Positions 34,814-45,400 of a DNA stretch of 61,118 nucleotides are shown in pieces; within the stretch, counting starts at the first letter, position 1; every line of letters starts with the position of its first letter. The DNA is taken from the NCBI RefSeq assembly GCF_003585925.1, contig NZ_NRJH01000005.1, forward strand, positions 1 to 61,118, given 5' to 3'. Both the position numbers and the translations under genes were made by a program. The notes beneath the pieces were generated by a model. The model ran no database searches. It was not told the origin of the DNA and saw only the letters and a list, made by a program, of their open reading frames with translations. This DNA comes from Psittacicella melopsittaci (lineage in GTDB: Bacteria > Pseudomonadota > Gammaproteobacteria > Enterobacterales > Psittacicellaceae).

Positions 34814-36139
34814 TCATTTATCTTCTTGCCAGAGCCAAATAGTACCACGCGGTTGTTCACCATAGTCGACAAAGCTTTTGAGAAGATGATATTGCCGATT
34901 GCTTTGGGCTAGTTGGGTAACTGCTTGCTCTTGTTGATAACCATATTCTACGCCCACTAAAGCTTGTGGGGCAAGAACTCTTGGTGCCTGGGCTAAAATA
35001 GTTTCATAGGCTTGTAAGCCTTGCTTGTCAGCTACTAGAGCTAACCAAGGGTCATCTTGACTATAAACCAAGAGCGGATCATCAGCTTCTATGTAAGGGG
35101 GATTGGAAACAAGGAGATCTACTGGGGCGTCAATTGCCTCGAGCCAATTGCTTTTTTGCACTCGAGCATTAAATTTTTGCTTGAGAGCAGGATTTTTGCT
35201 TAAGGCACAAGCAAAAGGATCACTTTTATCCCAATTGAGAGGATCTGGGTTTAAACACTTGTCTTGGTTGTGTTGGCTTACAGCAAGAGCTTGCTCATCT
35301 ATATCCACACTAATAAGACTAAAGTTTAAGTTAGTTTTAGCAAACTTTAACACAAGTTCTTGCAAAATACTAATGCCCAGACAACCTGAACCTGAGCCTA
35401 AATCCACTATATTAAACGGACGAGGGCGACTACTAATTTCTTGCCAATTGGCTTGAATAAAGCTTGTTGCCGCTTCGACAATTTGCTCAACTACAGCTTC
35501 GGTTCCAGGACGAGGCGTTAATACCCCTTGGCAATAGAATTCGCTATTATAAAACACTGTGCTTTGTTCGACCTTGCCCAGAGGCTTAGCCTCAAGAAAA
35601 TAGGCATCTAAAAGTTGAGCGTAGTTTTGTGGTTCAGCCTTGTCTAATAACCACATGAGCTCTCTTTTTTCTTGTTCGGGGTAATAAGGAAAACGAAAGT
35701 CCACTTGCCCTAAGAGTTGGCATAAGCGAGCATCGCCTTGCCCTTGCTGAATAATTTGTTCGAGTTGCGGCAATAAAGTTAAAGCAATTACTAGACTACG
35801 CGTGAGGCAATAAGGGGGATTATTTTGCAAAATGCGCAGATTTTGGTTTACTTGCGGGCGTAAAAAAGGTAAAGCCTGACGCCAAAGGGTAAGTAAAGCA
35901 AAGGCTGTTTGCCACTTTGCTTGGTTGTGACTAGTAACAAAATCTTGCCAGTTTACATTTATTTGGCGCAATTGGTCATAAAAATCTTGTCTAAGTTTTT
36001 GCCAAACTGGCCAATTAATTTGCTCGTCTGTTGGAGCAAATAGAACTTCTGGAGCAAAAGCCATCTCGAGTTGAGGGTATTTTTGCTTTAAAGAAGTATA
36101 GAGTTCGAGCCAAAGTTCTTGGTTTTGATAGAGATTCAT
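34814..36139 (-). CDS. prmC: Peptide chain release factor N5-glutamine methyltransferase, enlarged N-terminus
   Basis: 441-residue SAM-dependent methyltransferase that modifies the GGQ glutamine of release factors. The Rossmann motif VDLGSGSGCLGISIL, catalytic NPPYIEADDP and the preceding TPRPGTEAVVEQ identify it as PrmC rather than PrmB. The usual length is about 280 residues; the excess lies mainly before residue 210, where the sequence is Gln- and Leu-rich, plus a longer loop around 285-330. Between crp and lptE on one strand; prfA is not next to it, unlike in many gammaproteobacteria. Confidence 0.88.
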   Translation of the reverse strand: MNLYQNQELWLELYTSLKQKYPQLEMAFAPEVLFAPTDEQINWPVWQKLRQDFYDQLRQINVNWQDFVTSHNQAKWQTAFALLTLWRQALPFLRPQVNQNLRILQNNPPYCLTRSLVIALTLLPQLEQIIQQGQGDARLCQLLGQVDFRFPYYPEQEKRELMWLLDKAEPQNYAQLLDAYFLEAKPLGKVEQSTVFYNSEFYCQGVLTPRPGTEAVVEQIVEAATSFIQANWQEISSRPRPFNIVDLGSGSGCLGISILQELVLKFAKTNLNFSLISVDIDEQALAVSQHNQDKCLNPDPLNWDKSDPFACALSKNPALKQKFNARVQKSNWLEAIDAPVDLLVSNPPYIEADDPLLVYSQDDPWLALVADKQGLQAYETILAQAPRVLAPQALVGVEYGYQQEQAVTQLAQSNRQYHLLKSFVDYGEQPRGTIWLWQEDK

Positions 36140-36151
36140 AGAACAATAGGG

Positions 36152-36186
36152 AAAACAACCACCAAACAGAGTTTGGTGGTTGTTAG
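36152..36186 (-). terminator. Terminator-like hairpin between crp and prmC
   Basis: AACAACCACCAAAC / GTTTGGTGGTTGTT is a perfect 14-bp stem with a 3-base loop, followed on the minus strand by TTTTCCC. The T-run is short, so it may end crp transcription only partly. Confidence 0.75.
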
Positions 36187-36194
36187 AAAAAATG

Positions 36195-36971
36195 TTAATC
36201 TAGATCTTCAAATTCGTCATCATCATAAAAATCATTAATTTCTTCATGACGATAAGCAGAGTTTGAAGGTTCATCACGATAGGAACGCGGATAATTAATA
36301 ACCATGGTTTTACCACGCGATTGAATTAATCCTTTGTCTTCTAAGGCTTTAATTACTCTTCCTACTGTTTCACGCGAACAGCCTAACATATTTGCAATTT
36401 CTTGGCGCGTAGCCCGAATTTGTTTTCCGCAAGGGTGAGAAATAGCGTCTACTCCACGTCCTAATTGGAAAAGAGTTTCAATGACACGATCGTGGACATC
36501 ATCAAATGCCATGGAAGATATTTGTTGCGTTGTATGTTTTAAGCGGCGTGCTAGGTGTTCACAAAGGGTTTTGAGAATACCTGGATATTCTTTAATAAAT
36601 TCCTTAAATTTGGAGTATTCCATTTCTACGTAAATGCAATCGGTACGGCAACGAATACTTGCGCTACGGCGTGATTCTTGACCAACAAATCCCATTTCAC
36701 CGAAAAAGTTAAGTCCATTAAGGTAATTTAAAACTAATTCATGATCATCATTATTAGTGTAAACTTGAATATTTCCATCCAGAAGAAGGTAGATACGATC
36801 AGCCAAGTCTCCTGCTTCGAAGAGAACCTGACGATTAATGCCGGTTAAGACACGTCCTGCCTCATAGAATTTTTCAATGTTAGGGTCAACTTTGACAATA
36901 GCTTCTATGAGAGATTTCTTTTCATCTAGACTACGATCACTTGAACGATTTCTTAATTCGCGTCCAACCAT
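36195..36971 (-). CDS. crp: cAMP receptor protein with acidic C-terminal tail
   Basis: 258-residue global regulator; E. coli CRP has 210. The cAMP pocket is kept: FGEMGF and RRSAS carry the Glu72, Arg82 and Ser83 equivalents, and TT replaces Thr127-Ser128. The recognition helix CSRETVGR is identical to E. coli, so the same TGTGA-N6-TCACA site is expected; one such site lies at 21179-21194. Extra sequence sits at both ends: about 30 N-terminal residues and a C-terminal tail of about 35 residues ending in DDDEFEDLD, which is unusual. Divergent from purU; followed by a hairpin before prmC. Confidence 0.93.
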   Translation of the reverse strand: MVGRELRNRSSDRSLDEKKSLIEAIVKVDPNIEKFYEAGRVLTGINRQVLFEAGDLADRIYLLLDGNIQVYTNNDDHELVLNYLNGLNFFGEMGFVGQESRRSASIRCRTDCIYVEMEYSKFKEFIKEYPGILKTLCEHLARRLKHTTQQISSMAFDDVHDRVIETLFQLGRGVDAISHPCGKQIRATRQEIANMLGCSRETVGRVIKALEDKGLIQSRGKTMVINYPRSYRDEPSNSAYRHEEINDFYDDDEFEDLD

Positions 36972-37141
36972 AATTTATCAGCCTCGATGTTAAGGAGCAA
37001 AAGAAAAATAACTTTGTAATATTGAATGTTATCCTTTATTATACCTAATTTCAGTTGAAAAATCTTAAAAGGTATGTATATTCTTTAGCAGGTTATATCT
37101 TTACTGCATTCTAACTATAATTTATAGAAACAAAATATACC
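36972..37141. promoter_or_regulatory. Divergent crp / purU promoter region
   Basis: 170 AT-rich bases separating divergent genes; both promoters must be here. No clear CRP self-regulation site is visible. Confidence 0.4.
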
Positions 37142-37978
37142 ATGATTGAGAAAAAAATTCTCCTAGCTGATTGTCCAGATGACAAAGGCTTAATTTCAAA
37201 AATTACTAATATTTGTTATAAACATCAATTAAACATTCTCCACAATAATGAGTTTGTGGATTTTGAAACTAAACACTTTTTCATGCGTACGGAACTAGAA
37301 GGTATTTTCAATGAAACTACTCTTTTAGAAGATTTACGCTTAGCTTTACCTGAGGGAGCTAATCTACGTCTACTAGGGCAAGAAAAAAAACGTATTGTAA
37401 TTCTGGTTACTAAAGAAGCACACTGTTTAGGTGACATTCTGATGAAAAACTATTATGGTGCGTTAGATGTAGAAATAGCTGCCGTAATTGGTAACCATGA
37501 TACTTTACGTTCGCTAGTAGAAAAGTTTGATATTCCATTTTTCTGCATTAGCCACCAGAATTTAACCCGTGTGGAGCATGATAAGCTTTTAGCAGACAAA
37601 ATCGATGAGTTTTCTCCTGACTATATAGTTCTAGCAAAATACATGCGTGTGCTTAACCCTGAGTTTGTGGAACGTTACCCAAATCGTGTAATTAACATTC
37701 ACCACTCCTTCTTACCTGCGTTTATTGGGGCTAAACCTTATCAACAAGCTTATGAGCGTGGGGTAAAAATTATCGGGGCAACGGCTCACTTTATTAATAA
37801 TGAGCTAGATCAAGGTCCAATTATTATGCAAAACGTAATAAATGTAGACCACACTTTTACTGCCGAAGCTATGATGAAAGCAGGACGTGATGTAGAAAAA
37901 ACTGTTCTTTCACGTGCTTTAGATTTAGCTCTGCATGATCGTATTTTTGTTTTCCAAAACAAAACGATTATTCTTTAA
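37142..37978 (+). CDS. purU: Formyltetrahydrofolate deformylase
   Basis: 278-residue hydrolase that releases formate from 10-formyl-THF, as E. coli PurU (280). N-terminal ACT domain (ILLADCPDDKGLISKITNI) and C-terminal formyl-transferase fold with INIHHSFLPAFIGAKPYQQAYERGVKIIGATAHF, including catalytic Asn-His and the downstream LDQGPII Asp. It balances one-carbon pools together with GlyA, also in this window. The start ATG lacks a strong ribosome-binding site. Confidence 0.95.
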   Translation: MIEKKILLADCPDDKGLISKITNICYKHQLNILHNNEFVDFETKHFFMRTELEGIFNETTLLEDLRLALPEGANLRLLGQEKKRIVILVTKEAHCLGDILMKNYYGALDVEIAAVIGNHDTLRSLVEKFDIPFFCISHQNLTRVEHDKLLADKIDEFSPDYIVLAKYMRVLNPEFVERYPNRVINIHHSFLPAFIGAKPYQQAYERGVKIIGATAHFINNELDQGPIIMQNVINVDHTFTAEAMMKAGRDVEKTVLSRALDLALHDRIFVFQNKTIIL

Positions 37979-38281
37979 TAAAAAGTAATAAAAAGTAATT
38001 AACCAAAAGTAAAAGTTAATTATTTAAACTCGAGAAAGCATATAAAGCAAGAGAGCTTAGCCAAGTTAAGCATCTAGTTCAGTTAAAGTTTGAGCTAGTA
38101 AAAAAAGGTAAGCAAAAGAGCTACTTTTAACATCTAGCTAAGGTAAAAGCTAAGCTCAGGTGCAAAAAAAGCAAGCTCTAAAGCCTAACTTAGACTAGGC
38201 AAAGAGCAAAGATGTAATAAAAGTTTTCTCAGTTTTTCCCCTAAAGCAGAGCTTGAGCCTTACTCTAAGCTCTGCTTTTGC
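37979..38281 (+). other. Non-coding region ending in a terminator-like hairpin; possible small RNA
   Basis: About 300 bases after purU rich in AAGCT/AGCTTA-like words, with no supported ORF. It ends in AAAGCAGAGCTT / AAGCTCTGCTTTT (38243-38279), a strong stem followed by TTTTG. The hairpin is too far from purU to be an obvious purU terminator, so an independent transcript is possible. Inference only. Confidence 0.35.
38243..38281 (+). terminator. Terminator-like hairpin
   Basis: About 11-bp stem GCAGAGCTTGA / TCTAAGCTCTGC with a short T-run after it. Serves either purU read-through or a small RNA. Confidence 0.7.
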
Positions 38282-40017
<1,736 letters not shown>

Positions 40018-40043
40018 TATCTTACCAAAACTATTCGAAGCGT

Positions 40044-40072
40044 CTAAAGGTCTCCCTCGGGAGGCCTTTTGC
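40044..40072 (+). terminator. Terminator of gapA
   Basis: AAAGGTCTCCC / GGGAGGCCTTT stem with TTTT after it. Confidence 0.82.
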
Positions 40073-40451
40073 ACATTAAGACAAAAAAATATATTAGCTC
40101 TAACTAATAAAATTTGTTATAATAACAGATTTGAGAAGCTGCGGAAGTATGAAAGTACTTGAGCAGGAAAAAAGTTACTAACTTATTCTTTTTTCTATAT
40201 TGTTATGACTTCCTTGTGAGATTGCTATTAGGGTAGAATAAACAGGGGATAGTTTTGCAGAAGATACAAAAGTTCAGAGTTAGATTAGCTATATTACATA
40301 GCAAAATCAAGCAGTAAAGTACCTAGCTGAATGCGAGTTAAGACTACAGAATTCAGATTTTAGGTGTGAGAAAGCTTTAACTTGATCCTTTGCGGTAAAG
40401 ATAAAAAATAATTTTATTAAATTAAGCTTTACATTCAGGATTTACAACTTA
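40073..40451 (+). promoter_or_regulatory. rpoD: rpoD promoter and leader
   Basis: About 380 non-coding bases. An extended -10 promoter TGTTATAAT is at 40115-40123 with no clear -35 box, which would give a leader of about 320 bases. No stable hairpin with T-run and no ORF are seen in the leader. Confidence 0.5.
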
Positions 40452-42368
40452 ATGAAAAATTTTAACCAAAATCATAACGACGCTCAGTTCGACTCATATG
40501 ACCCGGAAAACGAATTAGATGAAGTTGAGGAAGCGACTTCGTTAAGATTTGAAGAGGATGAATTAGAAACAATTGAAAGTTTAGTTGATCAAGCTAACGA
40601 AAATGGCTTTATTACTACCGCTAAACTTCAAGAGGAATTCCCAGATTATTCTGATAAACAAATTGAGCTATTAGTTAAATATCTCGAAGATAACTACTCA
40701 ATCCGTGTAGTGCACGAAGACTTTGAAGTAGACGTTATGCAAATGGAGAGCGATAGTAATGACGCACGTAGTACTCCAACTGCTACCTCTTCGGGTTCGC
40801 GTTCATCAGATCCAGTACGTATCTACATGAAAGAAATGGGGGCAGTAAACCTATTAAACCGTGAAGGTGAGGTTGAAATTTCTAAGCGTATTGAAGAATC
40901 TATGACCGAGATTCAATCAATTATCGCAGAATACCCTGAAGTTCTAAACGTTCTTTTCCAAGAATATGAAGCTATTCTTTCATCAAATCGTAAAATTACT
41001 GAAATTTTTAATGCTTTTGATGATGATAGCGACGGCATTATGGATATAGTTGGTGGTTTTGATGACGACTATCACATGAGTGATATCGACGACAAGGCTG
41101 TAGATGCTAAAATTGCCAACGAGCGTATTAACTCTTTACGTGAATTACAAGAAAAAGTATTAGCTGAGCTCCATAATCACCCTACTTTAAATCGTAAAAA
41201 ACAATTAACTGGCAATGTATTAAAAGACATTGAGAAGTTAAAAAATGAATTTTTATCATTTAATCTAACGCCATATGCGTTTGATAAAATGCTTGAGTTT
41301 GTTCGTAACCTTTACCAAGACGTTAAGGCAAACGACAAACAATTATTAAAATACTTAATTGAATTACCAAGAGCTAAACCAGCAACGCGTCAAGCAATTT
41401 TAAAACAAATTGCGAATATAGATGCTGCATGGTTTGAGAATCTGCTCAATGGTGACAGTCCAATTGTGCGCAAAGATGGCGATTGGACACGTCGCGTGAA
41501 AAACTATAAAGATATTATCGTTGAGACTCTAGAACACTACAAAGAACTCGAAAGCGAGTATCAATTAGACATAGAGTCAATTCGTGACTTATCTGAGCGT
41601 ATTCAAACTGCTTACGAAAAAGCACGTCGAGCAAAAATTGAAATGGTAGAAGCTAACTTACGTCTAGTTATCTCCATTGCTAAAAAATACACTAACCGTG
41701 GTTTACATTTATTAGATCTTATCCAAGAAGGTAATATAGGTCTAATGAAAGCTGTAGACAAGTTTGAGTATAAACGTGGTTATAAATTCTCGACTTATGC
41801 TACTTGGTGGATTCGTCAGGCAATTACGCGTGCAATTGCTGACCAAGCTCGTACGATTCGTATTCCAGTGCACATGATTGAAACGATTAATAAACTTAAT
41901 CGTGTAAACCGTGAATTAGTGCAAAAACTAGGACGCGAACCATCTATTGATGAATTAGCTAAAGAAATGAATCTTAGCGAAGACAAGGTTCGTCGTGTCT
42001 TAAAAATCTCTAAAGAACCTATTTCTATGGAAAACCCTGTAGGTGATGATGAAGATACATCATTAGGAGATTTTTTAGAGGATACAAGCGTAGCAAATCC
42101 GCTTGAAATTGCTTTACAACAAAACCTACGCGAAGCTGTGGATCAACTTCTTTTAACTTTAAATGAAAGAGAAAGAACTGTTATCCAAATGCGTCTAGGT
42201 ATAGGTATGCCACGCGAGTATACTCTAGAAGAAGTTGGTAAACAATTTAACGTAACTCGTGAGCGTATTCGTCAAATCGAAGCTAAGGCTCTCAAAAAAT
42301 TACGTAATACCTCAAAAAATGATAATCTTCAAGCTTTAATGGAAGATTTTGAAAATTCTTATAATTAA
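40452..42368 (+). CDS. rpoD: RNA polymerase primary sigma factor sigma-70
   Basis: 638-residue housekeeping sigma factor (E. coli 613). Region 1.1 at the N-terminus, [21 protein letters not shown] (region 1.2), [19 protein letters not shown] and [20 protein letters not shown] (region 2), [20 protein letters not shown] (2.3-2.4), and the C-terminal [26 protein letters not shown] (region 4.2) are in order. It also has the long acidic non-conserved segment of proteobacterial RpoD. Not next to dnaG/rpsU as in E. coli. Confidence 0.97.
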   Translation: MKNFNQNHNDAQFDSYDPENELDEVEEATSLRFEEDELETIESLVDQANENGFITTAKLQEEFPDYSDKQIELLVKYLEDNYSIRVVHEDFEVDVMQMESDSNDARSTPTATSSGSRSSDPVRIYMKEMGAVNLLNREGEVEISKRIEESMTEIQSIIAEYPEVLNVLFQEYEAILSSNRKITEIFNAFDDDSDGIMDIVGGFDDDYHMSDIDDKAVDAKIANERINSLRELQEKVLAELHNHPTLNRKKQLTGNVLKDIEKLKNEFLSFNLTPYAFDKMLEFVRNLYQDVKANDKQLLKYLIELPRAKPATRQAILKQIANIDAAWFENLLNGDSPIVRKDGDWTRRVKNYKDIIVETLEHYKELESEYQLDIESIRDLSERIQTAYEKARRAKIEMVEANLRLVISIAKKYTNRGLHLLDLIQEGNIGLMKAVDKFEYKRGYKFSTYATWWIRQAITRAIADQARTIRIPVHMIETINKLNRVNRELVQKLGREPSIDELAKEMNLSEDKVRRVLKISKEPISMENPVGDDEDTSLGDFLEDTSVANPLEIALQQNLREAVDQLLLTLNERERTVIQMRLGIGMPREYTLEEVGKQFNVTRERIRQIEAKALKKLRNTSKNDNLQALMEDFENSYN

Positions 42369-42371
42369 AAA

Positions 42372-42404
42372 AATGACTCTGGTCTAACCAGGGTCTTTTT
42401 TTTG
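42372..42404 (+). terminator. Terminator of rpoD
   Basis: GACTCTGG / CCAGGGTC stem at 42375-42382 and 42388-42395, followed by nine T. Confidence 0.92.
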
Positions 42405-42461
42405 TTAGCTCGGTTTGATTTGGTTATAATAGAGACAAAAACTTAATGGCATCTATTTATT

Positions 42462-45400
42462 ATGACGCAACAAATTTTTCTTGCCTATCAAAGTAAGCAA
42501 GAGTTAATCACTGCTCAACTCTTAGCTCACCTTGAGCAATTAAGAAGTCAAATTCAAGACTTAAAAATTAGTTATTACCAACAGTCGCTCAGTAAGGTTT
42601 CTGATTATGAGTATGACATGCTGGTAAAAGAACTCGAGTATTACGAAACTACTTATAGTGATTTTTATTTAAGCCACTTTGAGCATTTTTTAGTAAAAGA
42701 TCAAGTAGGCTCGGACTTACAGAGCGATAAAAAACAAGAGATAATCCATGCCCAAGAGCAAGGGCAAAACCAAGCTATAGATGATGAACTCTATGCTGTG
42801 CTTTTACAAAGTAAAAGCCAATTTGAGCCTTGGCAAGTAGTAAAGCATTATCCGCAAGTAAGCGAGGAAGAAATTAATAATTTAGCTGAGCAATACCAAA
42901 GCCAAATTATTAGTCACGATATTCCTATGCTTTCGTTAAGTAATGTTTACTCGGCACCTGAGTTTAAACAGTTTTATGACAGTGTGGCTAAAGTATATAG
43001 CCGTGAACGGGGCGAGAAAAAAGCTAAAATAGTTTTTTGTGCCGAACCTAAGTTTGATGGAATTGCCTGTTCTTTAATTTATCGCAATGGTAAATTAGTC
43101 ACAGGGGCAACGCGTGGAGATGGTAGTCGCGGTTATGATATTACCCCGCATGTGCAAAGAGTACCTAATATTCCGCAAGAAATTCCTGAACTTATGGAAG
43201 AGTTTGCCAAAACAGGAAAAGAGAATACTCTTGAAGTGCGAGGCGAACTTATTATGCAACAGCAAGAGTTTTCTTATCTCAATGCCTTGTATAAACGTTA
43301 CAAACGCAAGCCACTAGCTAATTTACGCAATGCTGCTGGAGCTTTTGTTTCGCGCGAACCTTATCGTAAAGTGGTAAAGAAAAACGATCTTTACATAATT
43401 GATAACCTGCCACGACAAATGCCTTTGCGCTTTATGGCCTATGCGGTTAACCAGCATGAAAACATCAGTGCTCCTGAGTTTGCTAGTGATACGCACTATG
43501 ATCTTTTAATGTTTGCCCGTCGCGTAGGTTTTACGGTTTCTGAGTTAGTGCAACTAGTAAAAAGCGAAAAAGAAATAACTAACTTTTATAACCAGATAAG
43601 CGAACAACGTCCAAGTTTAGATTTTGATATAGACGGAACTGTATTTAAAGTAAATAATCTTACTGACCAAGAAATGGTAGGTTGGATAGCTAACTCTCCG
43701 AAGTGGGCTATAGCTTACAAATTCTTACCTAACGAAGCAAAAACCCAATTACTTGATGTAGTAACCAATATAGGGCGTACGGGCATAGTTAGTCCTGTAG
43801 CTAAGGTAGAACCTTGCTTTGTTGGTGGAGTAACCATTAGTAGTTTAAGTTTACATAACTATTACTTACTCAAACGCATGGATCTTTATCAACAAGATCA
43901 GGTAATAATTTATCGTGGTGGAGAAGTAATTCCGGTGGTAAAAGAGGCAGTAGTTGAAGAGCGTAAAGCCGATGCCTTACCAATAAATATACTGCCTACG
44001 TGCCCTGAGTGTGGTTCGTTTTTAGTGCAAGACACACGCTTACAACAGCTTAATCGCCAAAATGGACAAGATTTAGCCATTGCCGATTATCGTACTTTAG
44101 GGGCTTTAGACTTTAAGGTACGTACAGCCATAGATTTACCTCTGACTTTAGATAGTGAACTCGAGCAAGCTCTAGCTCTTACGCTCGAGGGTAAAGAGCC
44201 CGAACTCAAGGGTAAAAAAGCTAGTGATTTTGCTCAACTCAAAGAATTAATGCTTGCTCAGTATTATTATCAGCATGCCACTGAGGAGTTAAAAGCTAAA
44301 GAGTACAAGGCTAAATTCTACCAGCTCTATAATCAAGCTTCTTTACGCAAGGATGCAAGCAAGAACCAGCAACGCTTTAAAGTAATGCAAAGTGGTTCTT
44401 TAAGTTGTTCTAATCCTGCCCATAACTGTGTGGGGCAATTAAATGGAGCTATTGAGTTTTTCTACTCTAAAGACGGTATTGAACTCAAAGGCTTAGGACC
44501 AAATATTCTCGAACAATTTGTTACCCTAGGAGCAGTAAGTAGCTATGCCGATGTCTATAAATTTAGACAAGAGGGCTTTTTAAGCCAAGTATCTGACTTG
44601 GCTAAAGCTCTAGTAGTGCACGAGCCAGCTTTTACTTTAGCCTATAGTTTACGTGCGGACTATCTTAAAGCTCTAGAAACGCGCTTTTTAGCTAAGGTGC
44701 AAGAGCAACAGGGCAAGCAAGACCCAACTTATGGTGCTTATCGTGAAAAAGTAAGAGATCTTCTTGCTGGGCAAGAGCAACTGGCAAGTTTATTTAGCCT
44801 CCAAGACTATGCTCACTTTGTTGAGGCACAAGCGCATACGTTTTCCAGTCCATGGCAAGCTTGTGAGCAGAGTTTTAAACAGTTTTTACTTGCTAATACT
44901 AGTCAAGATTATGCCTCTACCTTTGCTAAGTTTGTCGCTGGAGTAAGTAAGCATAATTCTCTCTTAAACCAAATTAGTTTAACCTGGGGCTATTTAGCTC
45001 AACTTTTAGCGAGTTATCCTCAGCTCAAAGCACAAGCCCAAGAGCTCTTTGCCAACAAGGCTCAGTTGAACCTAGAGCAAGCAACTCACGAGCATACTTT
45101 TGCTTTACCTGAGTTTTTAGGAGGTAATCTCAACCCTAAACTAACGCGTCTAAGCAGTAAGGATTTAATTGCCTCACAAAACTATGAGGTATTGGCACAG
45201 AGTAGTGCCGAGCATCTCGCTGACCTTGCCCAAGAGCTCAGTCAACTTTTTGCCCAGGTGTTTAGCAATGCCCAAGCCTATGGTTTAACTGATGCCGTTA
45301 AAACTGCTTATAAAGAATTTAAGCAAGTTTTTGCTGAGCCTGAGCTCCAAGCTTTAGCAGAGCAAGGCGAGCAAGTGCTTGAACTTGACAGTGATTTTGA

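Noticed and set aside
34814..36139. PrmB (ribosomal protein L3 methyltransferase)
   Set aside because: The motif before the methyltransferase domain is PRPGTE, as in PrmC, and not the PrmB type.
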